Assembly: GCA_002694985.1 (NCBI GenBank)
Contig: NZNS01000011.1
Span: 186,001 to 250,000 of the forward strand
DNA length: 64,000 bases
Direction: 5' to 3'
Source of the DNA: Parvibaculum sp.
GTDB lineage: Bacteria; Pseudomonadota; Alphaproteobacteria; Parvibaculales; Parvibaculaceae
Shown here: positions 18,517 to 27,649 of the stretch, piece after piece
Numbering within the stretch: the first letter of the stretch is position 1
Layout of the letters: every line of letters starts with the position of its first letter
Notes under the pieces: generated by a model
Database searches by the model: none
What the model was told of the DNA's origin: nothing
Seen by the model: only the letters and a program-made list of their open reading frames with translations
Made by a program: the position numbers and the translations under genes

Positions 18517-18966
18517 ATGTTCCGTTCCCTTCGTTTTCTTCTTCCCCTCGTTCTCGCCATGCCGCTTCTCGCGGCCTGTGGCGATGAAGGCGCAAGCGAT
18601 ATTTCCGTTAGCGACGCCTGGGCGCGCGCGAGCGTAACCGATACAGGGGCGGCCTATGTCACGATCGCGAACAATGGCAATGCCGACGATGTCCTTCTCG
18701 AAGCCAGGTCGTCCGTCGCCGCGAAGGTCGAGGTTCACGATATGACGATGGAGGGGATGGTGATGAAGATGCGCAAACTCGACGCCCTTCCCATCAAGGC
18801 GGGCGACGAAGTGGCATTGGCGCCCGGCGGTAAACACATCATGCTGATCGGCCTCAAGCAGGCGCTCGAGGAAGGCATATCCGTGCCGGTAACCCTCGTC
18901 TTTGAAAAGGCCGGAGAAATCGAGGTGGATGCACCGGTTCGGCCGGCGGGCGGGATGAGCCACTAA
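18517..18966 (+). CDS. PCu(A)C family periplasmic copper chaperone lipoprotein
   Basis: A 149-residue protein. The signal sequence ends in LLAAC, so Cys21 is probably lipidated. The mature part holds the copper ligands of the H(M)x10Mx21HxM pattern: VHDMTMEGMVMKM and, about 30 residues on, GGKHIMLIGL. PCu(A)C proteins deliver Cu(I) to the CuA or CuB centres of cytochrome oxidase. No SCO homologue follows here. It is monocistronic and ends in a double hairpin. Confidence 0.92.
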   Translation: MFRSLRFLLPLVLAMPLLAACGDEGASDISVSDAWARASVTDTGAAYVTIANNGNADDVLLEARSSVAAKVEVHDMTMEGMVMKMRKLDALPIKAGDEVALAPGGKHIMLIGLKQALEEGISVPVTLVFEKAGEIEVDAPVRPAGGMSH

Positions 18967-19292
18967 AAGTTCCCATCTGATTCGTTCTACGATTCTATTG
19001 CGCCGCACATAATCAGTGTGCGGCGCACCATTTTTATGGTGCGGGCCTCCGCATTCTCTTTCGGACATTACCGCCGTGTCATAAATGCCATAGAAAGCCT
19101 CAATGTTGCCCCAGTGTGTAACAGCATCAACGCGCAGGCTTGACTCAAACTGCCATTAAATGTCCGCTAGTACATGAGGGATGCTGACTGGCCGGGGGGG
19201 AACAGTCGAATGATTTCATATTCAAATTCGCCGTACCTCCCGACCTGGCTGCAAAGTTAGTGAAGCCATCGAGGATCGAGGAGGATCGCTCC
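18967..19292 (+). other. 326-bp intergenic region before the DUF1302 gene
   Basis: No credible reading frame. The first third holds the copper-chaperone terminator hairpins. The rest is moderately AT-rich and must include the DUF1302 promoter. A TTGACT at 19140-19145 is the best -35 candidate, but no well-spaced -10 follows it. A good GAGGAGGA site precedes the ATG at 19293. Confidence 0.6.
18999..19042 (+). terminator. Overlapping hairpins downstream of the copper chaperone
   Basis: A perfect 11-bp stem TGCGCCGCACA/TGTGCGGCGCA (18999-19027) overlaps a second perfect stem GCACCAT-TTTT-ATGGTGC (19025-19042). The two cannot fully form together. The first, with ATTTTTA downstream, looks like a terminator; the pair could also act as an attenuator. 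Confidence 0.65.
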
Positions 19293-21281
19293 ATGAAGAG
19301 AATAATTGCCCAAGGGGCGCTAATGGGCAGCTTGGCGGGGGTGGCAATGATGCTGACCGCCGGCGCCGCGCAGGCCATCGATTTCAAGTTCGGGGAGGCG
19401 AATCTCCAGATAGACAATCTGGTTTCGGTCGGCGCCGGGTTCCGGACCTCCAAACAGGATTGTACGCTCGTTTCGAAGCCGAACGGAGGCTGTTCTGCCG
19501 GAAACGGCGCCGGAATGGGCATCAATGACGATGACGGCAACGTCAATACCGATCAGTGGGATCCGTACACCACAAGCGTCAAGATCACGACCGACTTCGA
19601 TCTCCAGTGGAGGAATTACGGCGCATTCGTCCGCACCAAGGCGTTCTACGATTACTGGGTGAATGAAGAACTCGGTACAAGGAACAACCGGTTCGGCAGC
19701 CGTCCCCTCGTCGATGCGGCGCGCGGCGACCAGGCGCGCGATTTCGGCGGCAGAAGCTTCGATATTCTCGATGCTTTCGTTTACGGGAATTTCGACGTCT
19801 CGGGCATGCCGTTGAATGTTCGCGTCGGCAAGCAGGTCGTGAACTGGGGTGAAAGCCTCTTCATTCAGGGCGGCATCAACTCCTTCCTGCCGATCGACGT
19901 GACCGCCATTCGCACGCCGGGCTCGGAACTGAAGGAGGCGCTCATGCCTACGCCTTCGGTGTTCGCGTCCATCGGTCTGCCGGGCAGCGTAACGGTGGAG
20001 GCTTTCTGGCAGTTCGGCTGGCAGAAGACCGAGCTGGACGCCTGCGGCACCTTCTTCAGCACCTCTGACGCCGCCTGCGAGGGCGGTCAATACGTCATGT
20101 TTAGCGGCGAGTATCCGGGTCCTGTCCTGCTTCCCCGGGCTCCGTCCGAAGAGGGTGACGATACGGGCACCTTCGGCGTGGCGATCAAGCATTACGCCGA
20201 CAACCTCGGCATGGGCACCGATCTCGGTCTGTATTTCACGCAGCAGAGTCTGGTCGTACCGATCGGCTCGTTTAAGATGGGCGATTTCGTCGGCGCGACG
20301 GGCGAAGCCACTCTTGAAGACTTCTGCGTCGCGAATGGACAAAATACCTTCTTTGAATGCGCGACGGTCCCAGTTTTAGGCCCGAATACGGCCTTGGCAC
20401 TCGGCGTGGGCGCCGTCGCCGGGACAAAGCAATACCTGATCCAGTATCCCGAGGATGTCAGGACTGTCGGCACGAGCTTCAACACTTCGATTCCTCTTTT
20501 CGGCGGTTCGGCCTTTTCGGGCGAACTTGCCTTTACGCCCGATATGCCGTTCACACTCAGCGATGTGGAAATCAACTCCGCCGAGCTGGATGCCATCGAC
20601 GCCTGCGAATTTGCGGGAGCTGGGCCTGGTTGTTTGAGCCAGGGAAGCCAGAATGCCGGCTTCGCTTATGCGCCGGGCGACACGATCCGGGGCTATGACG
20701 AATTCGACGTCATAACGGGTCAGCTTGCAATGATCAGCACGCTCAACCCGTCGGCGCCTCTTCCGTCGCTGATCGGTTCCGATCTGATGATCCTGATCGC
20801 CAATGTCGGCTTCCAGTATCTCCCCGATCTTTCGAGCAGCACCAACCGGCTGGCTGCTCCCCGGTCGGCGAACACGCATCCCGATCTGGCCTCGGCGGTG
20901 ATCCTTGGTGATGAGACTTGCGGGGCCTCCGCGCTCGCTGCCTCGCTCGGCGGCGGGACTCCGGCGTGCAAAACTGCCTACGCAACATCCAGTTCCTGGG
21001 GTTACCGTCTCGCGGCTACCTCGGACTACAACAACGCTTTCGGAACGGCGTGGACGCTCACGCCCACCATTCAGTGGGCACATGATGTGAACGGCGTGTC
21101 GGCCGGTCCGGTTGGCCCCGGTTTCATCGAAGGAAAAAAGACCGTCAGTGTCGGCGTTACTGCCAATCTTCAGGGTAAGTGGCGTGCCAATCTCCAGTAC
21201 ACGAACAGCTTTGGCAACAAGTACAAGAACTACGCCTATGACAAGGACTTCGTTACGATGACGGTTTCCTACGCGTTCTGA
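19293..21281 (+). CDS. DUF1302 family outer membrane protein
   Basis: A 662-residue exported protein. The signal peptide MKRIIAQGALMGSLAGVAMM... is cleaved after AGAAQA. The mature protein is rich in beta-strand repeats with aromatic belts and ends in an aromatic residue (VSYAF), as beta-barrel outer membrane proteins do. DUF1302 proteins are often induced with hydrophobic substrates and are encoded with DUF1329, YCF48-like and RND-family genes; the first two follow here. The ATG has a GAGGAGG site. Likely role is transport or surface handling of a lipid-like compound; the exact substrate is unknown. Confidence 0.88.
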   Translation: MKRIIAQGALMGSLAGVAMMLTAGAAQAIDFKFGEANLQIDNLVSVGAGFRTSKQDCTLVSKPNGGCSAGNGAGMGINDDDGNVNTDQWDPYTTSVKITTDFDLQWRNYGAFVRTKAFYDYWVNEELGTRNNRFGSRPLVDAARGDQARDFGGRSFDILDAFVYGNFDVSGMPLNVRVGKQVVNWGESLFIQGGINSFLPIDVTAIRTPGSELKEALMPTPSVFASIGLPGSVTVEAFWQFGWQKTELDACGTFFSTSDAACEGGQYVMFSGEYPGPVLLPRAPSEEGDDTGTFGVAIKHYADNLGMGTDLGLYFTQQSLVVPIGSFKMGDFVGATGEATLEDFCVANGQNTFFECATVPVLGPNTALALGVGAVAGTKQYLIQYPEDVRTVGTSFNTSIPLFGGSAFSGELAFTPDMPFTLSDVEINSAELDAIDACEFAGAGPGCLSQGSQNAGFAYAPGDTIRGYDEFDVITGQLAMISTLNPSAPLPSLIGSDLMILIANVGFQYLPDLSSSTNRLAAPRSANTHPDLASAVILGDETCGASALAASLGGGTPACKTAYATSSSWGYRLAATSDYNNAFGTAWTLTPTIQWAHDVNGVSAGPVGPGFIEGKKTVSVGVTANLQGKWRANLQYTNSFGNKYKNYAYDKDFVTMTVSYAF

Positions 21282-21308
21282 CCCTCAGAAACGTGTAACG
21301 CGAAATAG

Positions 21309-21344
21309 AACCCGGCGGTGGCGACATCGCCGGGCTTTTTCTTT
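21309..21344 (+). terminator. Intrinsic terminator after the DUF1302 gene
   Basis: CCCGGCG (21311-21317) pairs with CGCCGGG (21328-21334), with an inner GGCGA/TCGCC stem, and is followed by CTTTTTCTTT. Confidence 0.85.
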
Positions 21345-21408
21345 GGGTGGTGAGGGGCAGCGCGCAAGCATGAAGAACCTTTATATTGCGGCGCACAAAG
21401 GCGGCGCC

Positions 21409-21558
21409 GCCTGCGGAAATCATCCGTAGGCAGAGCGATCCATATTTCGCCGCGCTTGCTGCCGCTGTGCATTCATTAAAAAGATTTAATGAAATCCGCA
21501 GGCAAACTACCTGAAATTCGCAGTGAATAGAGGCTCGAAGGACACAGAATCCGCAGGC
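21409..21558 (+). promoter_or_regulatory. Four-copy ATCCGCAGGC-like motif cluster upstream of the DUF1329 gene
   Basis: The 419-bp gap before the DUF1329 gene contains ATCCGTAGGC (21422-21431), ATCCGCAGGC (21494-21503) and ATCCGCAGGC (21549-21558), plus an inverted copy GCCTGCGGAA (21409-21418). Four related decamers in 150 bp suggest binding sites for an unidentified regulator. The remainder of the gap holds the previous terminator and no gene. Confidence 0.45.
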
Positions 21559-21700
21559 GTGTGATTTGCGCGCTTCGGGCAATTTGCTATCATCCCGTTT
21601 GAGTAAGGCGGGGAAACCGGCCTCGGTGGACAGTGCAAGAAGCCATACGGCAAGGGCTGACGCCGAAAGCCTCATAAGAAATCCAGTGGAGGGAACTTAT

Positions 21701-23056
21701 ATGAAAAGGACAACCTTGTTGGTGTCCGCCCTTGCGATCAGCGTCTTCGCAACCGGCGCGCTCGCCAAGGTTCCGGAAGCTCAGGTGAACCGCCTGGGTC
21801 AGGACCTCACCCCGATGGGATCGGAAAAAGCTGGCGACGGTGACGTCCCTGCATGGACCGGTGGCCTGTCGACGGTGCCGAGCAATGTCAGCTACAAGCC
21901 GGGCGACAAGCTTGCGAATCCCTTCGCCAGTGACGCGGTCAAGTACACCATCACCGGCGAGAATGCCGGGCAGTATGACGCCCTTCTGACGCCGGGTTAC
22001 AAGGCCCTGCTCAAGGCATATCCGACGTACAAGATGGACGTCTACGAGACGCGCCGTACCTGCGCCTTTCCGGACAAGTTCTATGAAGCCAACAAGCGCA
22101 ATGCGGCTGTCGGTGAACTCGTCGGCGGCGGGTCGGGCATCAGCGAAGCCGTTTTCGGCTCGCCGTTCCCGATCGCAAATAACGCGCTGGAAATGATCTG
22201 GAACCACATATTGCGGTATCGCTCGTACAAGCTGGTTCGTCAGTTCGCTGCGGCGCCGGTTACCCGGGGTGGTGACTACACGCTCCAGATCGTTCAGGAT
22301 GAAGCCATCTTCAACTGGTCCGATCCCACCGCCAAACGTGCCGAGGATCTCGAGAACATCTCGCTTTATTACATCTCGAACACCATCGCCCCGGCTCGTG
22401 CCGCGGGTAACGTGATTCTGGTGCATGACGCCTTGAACGTCGAAGCCCAGCCCCGTCAGGCCTGGCAATACAGCCCGGGTACCCGCCGCGTTCGCCGTGC
22501 GCCGAACATCGCGTATGACAATCCCGGCACGAACTCGGACGGTCTGTCCACGTCGGACAGCTTCGACGGCTACAACGGCGCCCCGGATCGTTATGACTGG
22601 ACCGTGCTCGGCAAGAACAAGCGTCTGGTTGCGGCAAATGTCTACGACGCCGAATCCACGCCCTATGCCGACTTCCTGAAGCCGCTCCATATCAATCAGG
22701 ACAAGGTGCGTTACGAAGTGCGCCGCGTCTGGGAATTCGAGGCGAAGCTGCGTCCGAGCACTCGCCACGTCTATTCGCGTCGTGTCTATCACAACGAGGA
22801 AGACGCATGGCAGATTGCTTCAGCAGAGCTCTATGACGGCCGTGGTCAGCTCTGGCGTGTGCAGGAAATGCAGCAGATCCAGCGCTACAATGTGCCGCTC
22901 TGCGGTTCTGCGGGCGAAATCGTATATGATCTGCAGGCAGGCCGTTATCTGGCGCTTGCACTGCAGAACGAAGAGCCTGCGGCGAACTTCTTTGCCGACG
23001 AACTCGACAAAAGCCGTTATACGCCGAACGCGATCCGTCGGCTCGGCGTCCGATAA
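21701..23056 (+). CDS. DUF1329 domain periplasmic protein
   Basis: A 451-residue exported protein with signal peptide MKRTTLLVSALAISVFATGA cleaved after ALA. The mature part has the family landmarks (LTPMGSEKAGDGDVPAWTGG near the start, RRVYHNEEDAWQIASAELYD near the end). DUF1329 is distantly related to LolA/LolB-type lipid carriers, which would suit a periplasmic shuttle for a hydrophobic compound. The upstream longer frame is rejected because GGAGGGAAC precedes the ATG at 21701. It lies between the DUF1302 and YCF48-like genes, but each has its own terminator. Confidence 0.9.
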   Translation: MKRTTLLVSALAISVFATGALAKVPEAQVNRLGQDLTPMGSEKAGDGDVPAWTGGLSTVPSNVSYKPGDKLANPFASDAVKYTITGENAGQYDALLTPGYKALLKAYPTYKMDVYETRRTCAFPDKFYEANKRNAAVGELVGGGSGISEAVFGSPFPIANNALEMIWNHILRYRSYKLVRQFAAAPVTRGGDYTLQIVQDEAIFNWSDPTAKRAEDLENISLYYISNTIAPARAAGNVILVHDALNVEAQPRQAWQYSPGTRRVRRAPNIAYDNPGTNSDGLSTSDSFDGYNGAPDRYDWTVLGKNKRLVAANVYDAESTPYADFLKPLHINQDKVRYEVRRVWEFEAKLRPSTRHVYSRRVYHNEEDAWQIASAELYDGRGQLWRVQEMQQIQRYNVPLCGSAGEIVYDLQAGRYLALALQNEEPAANFFADELDKSRYTPNAIRRLGVR

Positions 23057-23074
23057 AACGGACTGAAACCAAGG

Positions 23075-23108
23075 AAGGCCGACCCCGGAAAACGGGCGTC
23101 GGCCTTCT
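23075..23108 (+). terminator. Probable terminator after the DUF1329 gene
   Basis: AAGGCCGAC (23075-23083) pairs with GTCGGCCTT (23098-23106), with an inner CCCG/CGGG stem. The following CTGCCGTTTAT is a weak T tract. Confidence 0.6.
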
Positions 23109-23351
23109 GCCGTTTATGGGGCGCACTAAGGCGATCTTGGGTGCAGAGCGTCTTTAAACCCTGTTCCGCGGGCTGTTCTGAAATCTTGCGAGAGTCCAAG
23201 ACGGATCGCGAAAAATGCGCTATAAAGCGGAAAACCGTTACAAGAAACAAAGAAAACAGGAGGCGCGCCGCTACACGGCATCGGGCCCGGGGGGATCCGG
23301 CGACGATGCATCGCGGTAGCCGGAAACGCCCGAGTGCAGGAGCCCTAGGTA

Positions 23352-24440
23352 ATGTCTTCGTCTTTTTCCCGGATCGTCTCGAGCTGGGCGCCGCGTCTGC
23401 GGCTTATGTCCCTCGCAACACTGTGTGCCGCCGCGCTCACTTTCACCGCCTTCGGCCCTCATTCGGCCGCGGCTCAGGACGAGGCCACCTCGTCCGAGGT
23501 CGAATATGCAGTACCGTCCGACCTTGCCGCGCAGTCGCTCCTGCTTGATGCGACATATGCCGGCGAGCGGCTGGTCGCCGTCGGCGAGTTCGGACATATC
23601 GTTCTGTCGGATGATCGCGGCGCAACCTGGCGGCAGGCTAAAGAAGTCCCGACGCAAGCAACGCTGACCGGCGTGACCTTCGTTAGCAAGGATCTCGGTT
23701 TTGCCGTTGGTCACGACGCGACGGTCCTTCGCACGACCGATGGCGGCGAAACCTGGAGTCTCGTTTATAACGACAGCGAGTCCGAAATGGCCTTCATGAC
23801 GGTCTATTTCGAGAACGAAAAACGCGGTTTCGCCATGGGCGCCTTCTCGTTCATGGTCGAAACGAATGATGGTGGAGACACCTGGAACGAGCGGTCGCTG
23901 AGCGAAGACCTTCTGGACGACTACCATCTCAACAAGCTCTTCTCCGATAAGGATGGGGATCTCTATATCGCTGCTGAGTTCGGCGTGGTTTATCACTCGG
24001 CCGATCAGGGGCGCACCTTCAACCGCATCCAGACGCAGTACGAAGGCTCCTTCTGGGGTGGCTTCGGCATGGCCGACGGTTCGGTGATGGTGTTCGGCAT
24101 GCGCGGCAACGCGTTCCGCTCCTACGACAAGGGAGCGACCTGGACGAAGGTCAACACCGGTACGGACAAGTCCATTGCAGGCGGTGTGCAACTCGGTAAT
24201 GGCAAGATCGTTCTAGTTGGTCTGCAGGGCTACGTCGGCTATAGCGACAATGGCGGCAAGAGCTTCACCGAAGTGACGCGCGCTGACCGTCTTGGCTATG
24301 CGGCAGTGACGGACGGCCCCGACGGCCAGATCGCCATTTTCGGGGAGCCGGGCGTGAAACTGATGCCCGACGACATGGAGAAGGCGCGCGAGGAAGCGGG
24401 CGCCAAGATTACGGCCCCGGTCAGCGACGATAATAGCTGA
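23352..24440 (+). CDS. YCF48-like / BNR-repeat periplasmic protein
   Basis: A 362-residue exported beta-propeller-type protein. The signal peptide is cleaved near HSAAAQ. At least five Asp-box (BNR) repeats of the S/T-x-D-x-G-x-x-W type are visible: DDRGATW, TDGGETW, NDGGDTW, DKGATW and DNGGKSF. YCF48-family proteins assist assembly of membrane complexes, and in proteobacteria they sit between DUF1302/DUF1329 proteins and a large MMPL/RND exporter. Here no RND gene follows: a terminator and a decayed region come next, so the usual transporter partner is missing from this locus. Confidence 0.87.
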   Translation: MSSSFSRIVSSWAPRLRLMSLATLCAAALTFTAFGPHSAAAQDEATSSEVEYAVPSDLAAQSLLLDATYAGERLVAVGEFGHIVLSDDRGATWRQAKEVPTQATLTGVTFVSKDLGFAVGHDATVLRTTDGGETWSLVYNDSESEMAFMTVYFENEKRGFAMGAFSFMVETNDGGDTWNERSLSEDLLDDYHLNKLFSDKDGDLYIAAEFGVVYHSADQGRTFNRIQTQYEGSFWGGFGMADGSVMVFGMRGNAFRSYDKGATWTKVNTGTDKSIAGGVQLGNGKIVLVGLQGYVGYSDNGGKSFTEVTRADRLGYAAVTDGPDGQIAIFGEPGVKLMPDDMEKAREEAGAKITAPVSDDNS

Positions 24441-24465
24441 CCTCATTCTCCAGCCTGACAACAAG

Positions 24466-24493
24466 AAACCCCGGCCTTTGCGCCGGGGTTTTT
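24466..24493 (+). terminator. Intrinsic terminator after the YCF48-like gene
   Basis: AAACCCCGGC/GCCGGGGTTTTT with a 6-base loop; a strong hairpin and a T5 tract. Confidence 0.9.
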
Positions 24494-24601
24494 CGTTCCC
24501 GGTCAGGACACCTCATCAGTGCGCTTTACCCTGGGGCACTGCGGAGGCCACAATCTCACCAAGAGTCCAAAATAGAGGGCCGCCACAGGGGAGGGTAGAG
24601 G

Positions 24602-25047
24602 GTGACGGGCATCGTCGATTTCAGCCACTACACGCGCATCAAGGTGAGCAGACAGGGGCGCGTTCTGACACTTGCGCTCAGCAACCCGGCGCAAGCCTGT
24701 CTTCACGGGGCGGTAACATCAATGGATTCCTTGACGCAAGACCCGCCGCTCAATTTCGACGAACCGGAGCATGTGTGCATGTTGCTCGAGACGACGCGCC
24801 GCCTCGTCGAGACCGAAATGCCGCGTACAAAGGCACGCGAGTAGGACAGGAAAAATATCTACCCTGCCGAGGCGATAAAACGGCTCGGGGAAATGGGGAT
24901 GACGGGGCCTACCGTCGCAGAGAGCTTCGGCGCTCCGGCGTCGATATCTACGTGACAATGGCGGTGATCTGGCAACAGCTCGCGGACGCGATAAGCCTGC
25001 CAATCGTCGGCGGCTCATCCAACATACAGAAGAACAATATCGGTTGA
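24602..25047 (+). pseudogene. Chimeric relic: enoyl-CoA hydratase start fused to a broken acyl-CoA dehydrogenase
   Basis: The frame opens with MTGIVDFSHYTRIKVSRQGR and VLTLALSNP, the N-terminus of a crotonase, then breaks off. From 24722 it reads LNFDEPEHVCMLLETTRRLV, an acyl-CoA dehydrogenase N-terminus. A TAG at 24842 interrupts it, yet the same frame continues as DRKNIYPAEAIKRLGEMGMT after the stop. A shift near 24930 then restores GVDIYVTMAVIWQQLADA in another frame before the last stop at 25047. Deletion, nonsense and frameshift together mark a dead locus. It precedes a functional monooxygenase gene. Confidence 0.65.
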
Positions 25048-25076
25048 AACTGGGCACTTGAGGGGAGGATGTCAGC

Positions 25077-26279
25077 ATGACCGCGGCGGGAACTGCAAGC
25101 GAGACGGCGGGTACGAGGCAGGATCTCTTCGCGGCGGCAGAGAACTTCGCACCCGAGATTGCCGCGCGTGCGGCGGAGATCGAAACAAACCGTTTTCTGC
25201 CTCAAGACATCGCCGATCGTTTCGCGGAGGCGGGGCTCTATCGTCTTTGCGTACCTCGAGCCTATGGTGGTTATGAGGCACATCCTGGCGACCTCGTGCG
25301 CGTTGTGGAACGGCTTGCCCGTGCCGATGGTTCGGCGGCCTGGTGCGTCTTTATCGGCGCGACCTCCGGCCTTGTCGCGGGTTTCCTCGAGCCTGCGGAA
25401 GCGGAGCGGGTCTTTGGCGATCCACGCACCATCACAGCGGGTGTCTTCGCGCCACGCGGCAAGGCCGTGCGCACCAGTCAGGATGGTGTTGAGGGATACC
25501 GCGTCACGGGACGATGGCAATGGGCCTCCGGCTCGCGCAACGCCTCATGGATTTCAGGCGGCGCACTTGTTTTCGGTGAAGATGGGAAACCCGAATTGGC
25601 CGCCGAGGGTGTGACGCAGAACCGGATGATGATGTTCCGCGCTGAAGACGTCACGCTACATGACACATGGGATGTTTCTGGGCTGTGCGGGACGGGGAGC
25701 ACGGATTTCGAAGTGCGGGATATCTTTGTGCCGGCTACCCGCGCGGTCAGCCTGATCAGCGACAAGCCGCTTCCGCTGCCGCTCTACTGTTTTCCAACCT
25801 TCGGCTTACTCGGGATCGGCATTGCTGCCGTTGCGCTGGGCCTTGCGCGCGGCTCCATCGATGCGCTGGTCGAGCTGGCTGGCGGAAAGACTCCACAGGG
25901 TTCCTCGAAACCGCTCGCGCAGCGCGCCAAGGCGCATCTCGATGTTTCCGAGGCCGACGCTTTGACGCGATCCGCCCGCGCCTTTCTGATGGATACGATC
26001 AGTGACGCCTGGCAGGCCGCGTCGGAAAATGGCGAGATGACGGTCGCGCATCGTCGCGATATCCGTCTAGCGACGACGCATGCCGTTCGCTCGTCGGCCA
26101 GGGCAGTCGATCTGATGTATACGCTGGCGGGAGGCAGTTCGGTCTATCGCAGCTCGGCGCTTCAGCGACAGTTTCGTGACGTTCACGTGACAACCCAGCA
26201 CATGATGGTCTCCGATGCGACCCTCGAACTGACGGGGCGTCTGCTGCTCGGTGTGCCGACCAATATCGCAATGCTCTGA
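25077..26279 (+). CDS. Acyl-CoA dehydrogenase-fold flavin monooxygenase (DszC/HsaA-like, group D)
   Basis: A 400-residue protein of the acyl-CoA dehydrogenase superfamily lacking the classical C-terminal catalytic Glu region. It resembles the oxygenase components of two-component flavin monooxygenases: LARADGSAAWCVFIGATSGL, GRWQWASGSRNASWISGG, TWDVSGLCGTGSTDFEV and a C-terminal VHVTTQHMMVSDATLELTGR with the flavin-site His. Such enzymes use reduced FMN or FAD from a reductase to hydroxylate sulfur heterocycles, phenols or steroid-derived aromatics. The SDR 41 bp downstream is probably in the same operon. No flavin reductase is adjacent, and the substrate is unknown. Confidence 0.82.
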   Translation: MTAAGTASETAGTRQDLFAAAENFAPEIAARAAEIETNRFLPQDIADRFAEAGLYRLCVPRAYGGYEAHPGDLVRVVERLARADGSAAWCVFIGATSGLVAGFLEPAEAERVFGDPRTITAGVFAPRGKAVRTSQDGVEGYRVTGRWQWASGSRNASWISGGALVFGEDGKPELAAEGVTQNRMMMFRAEDVTLHDTWDVSGLCGTGSTDFEVRDIFVPATRAVSLISDKPLPLPLYCFPTFGLLGIGIAAVALGLARGSIDALVELAGGKTPQGSSKPLAQRAKAHLDVSEADALTRSARAFLMDTISDAWQAASENGEMTVAHRRDIRLATTHAVRSSARAVDLMYTLAGGSSVYRSSALQRQFRDVHVTTQHMMVSDATLELTGRLLLGVPTNIAML

Positions 26280-26320
26280 TAACCCGTTGAATATCTTCAA
26301 CTTTCAAAAAGAAGGGAAAC

Positions 26321-27106
26321 ATGGCTTACGAAAGAAAAGGCCGTGTCGAAGGCAAGATGGCATTCATCACCGGCGGCGCGCAGGGACTTGGCAAGGCATC
26401 GGGGATAATGCTGGCGCGCGAAGGTGCAAAGGTGACGCTTGCCGATATCAACGAAAAGGGTGCGGCGGAAGTAGCCGCAGAGATCAACGCAGAATGTCCG
26501 GGGATGGCTTTTTCAGTCGGCCTCGATGTGACGCGCGAGGATCATTGGAAGGATGCGCTTGCCGAAGCGAACAAGGCGATGGGCGGCATCAACGTGCTTT
26601 TCAACAATGCCGGTATCGGCGGCGGCACGACCGTCGAGGAGACGAATTTCGAGACCTTCAAGAAGGTGCAGGCGGTGGATGTCGATTCCGTCTTCCTGGG
26701 ATGCAAATATGCGATCCCCTATATGGTGCCTCACGCGCCGGGGTCGATCATCAATACCTCGTCGATTGCGGGACTGATCGCAGGTCACAACATGGCCGCC
26801 TATAACGCCGCGAAGGCTGGTGTCTGGCTGCTTTCGAAATCGGTTGCGCTTCACTGTGCGAAGCGGGGCTATCGCATCCGCTCGAACTCGATCCATCCGA
26901 CCTTTATAGACACCCCCATTCTGGACGGAATGACGCGCGGCATGCCGAAAGAGGAGCTGGTGAAGAAGCTCGCGAAACAGGTACCGCTTGGCGTAGTGGG
27001 CGATCCGGACGACGTTGCCTATTGCGTGCTTTATCTCGCCTCGGACGAGTCGAAATTCATCACGGGCTCCGAGATCAAGATCGACGGTGGCATCAGCGCC
27101 ATGTGA
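26321..27106 (+). CDS. SDR family oxidoreductase
   Basis: A 261-residue classical short-chain dehydrogenase. The TGGAQGLGKASG cofactor loop, NNAGIGGG, the catalytic Ser in INTSSIAGL and the YNAAKAG Tyr/Lys pair are present, ending in GSEIKIDGGISAM. An acidic Asp at the end of beta 2 (LADINEKG) predicts NAD(H). It resembles hydroxysteroid and cyclohexanol dehydrogenases. It lies just downstream of the flavin monooxygenase, so the two may act in sequence on a cyclic alcohol or ketone (inference). Confidence 0.9.
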   Translation: MAYERKGRVEGKMAFITGGAQGLGKASGIMLAREGAKVTLADINEKGAAEVAAEINAECPGMAFSVGLDVTREDHWKDALAEANKAMGGINVLFNNAGIGGGTTVEETNFETFKKVQAVDVDSVFLGCKYAIPYMVPHAPGSIINTSSIAGLIAGHNMAAYNAAKAGVWLLSKSVALHCAKRGYRIRSNSIHPTFIDTPILDGMTRGMPKEELVKKLAKQVPLGVVGDPDDVAYCVLYLASDESKFITGSEIKIDGGISAM

Positions 27107-27347
27107 GGGTGCGTGGTTTGCGGTCACCTGTCGGTTTTCAACCGGCGGGTGGCTGCCATGACAACTACGTCATCTCGCACTGCAACAAAAGCGGCCCGCT
27201 CTTGTCGAAGCTCCATTGTGAGGCGTCAAAAACTGGCAGGATGGCACCGGAAATTCTGAAATTCCGGCCACCATCCGACGCATTGCGCCCAAGGGCGCAA
27301 GCCTGAGATATATCAAGGTGTGTTCGGAGAAAACGGGCTTCCGGGAA

Positions 27348-27423
27348 TGGTGGAGCCGAGCGGGATCGAACCGCTGACCTCCTCATTGCGAACGAGGCGC
27401 TCTCCCAACTGAGCTACGGCCCC
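27348..27423 (-). tRNA. tRNA-Ala (CGC)
   Basis: On the minus strand the acceptor GGGGCCG pairs with CGGCTCC (one G-U), the D-arm is GCTCAGTTGGGAGAGC, the anticodon stem is CCTCG/TGAGG with loop TTCGCAA (anticodon CGC, reading GCG), and the T loop is TTCGATC. CCA is encoded. The 240 bp before it (27107-27347) hold an imperfect hairpin without a T tract and no gene. Confidence 0.95.
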
Positions 27424-27649
27424 GGAACCCGACGCGTACAAGCGCTGGAGGCCGCTTCTTAGGCGGCAGCGGGCGAGGTGTCAAGAGAGCGGTGTACTCA
27501 CCGCCGCTTCGCTCCAATCCTCTCCTTGAACCCCCGCCCCGGCCCGTTTACATCTCAAGGGGCTGGAATCTCCGGCGCCCGGTTTCCGGCCATCTCCGGC
27601 CAATGCGTGAGCCGTCCATCCCTCAGAACCAACAACCGGCGAGCCCCCC

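Noticed and set aside
27107..27347. Hairpin CACCTGTCGGTT/AACCGGCGGGTG after the SDR gene
   Set aside because: Imperfect stem and no T tract, so not called as a terminator.
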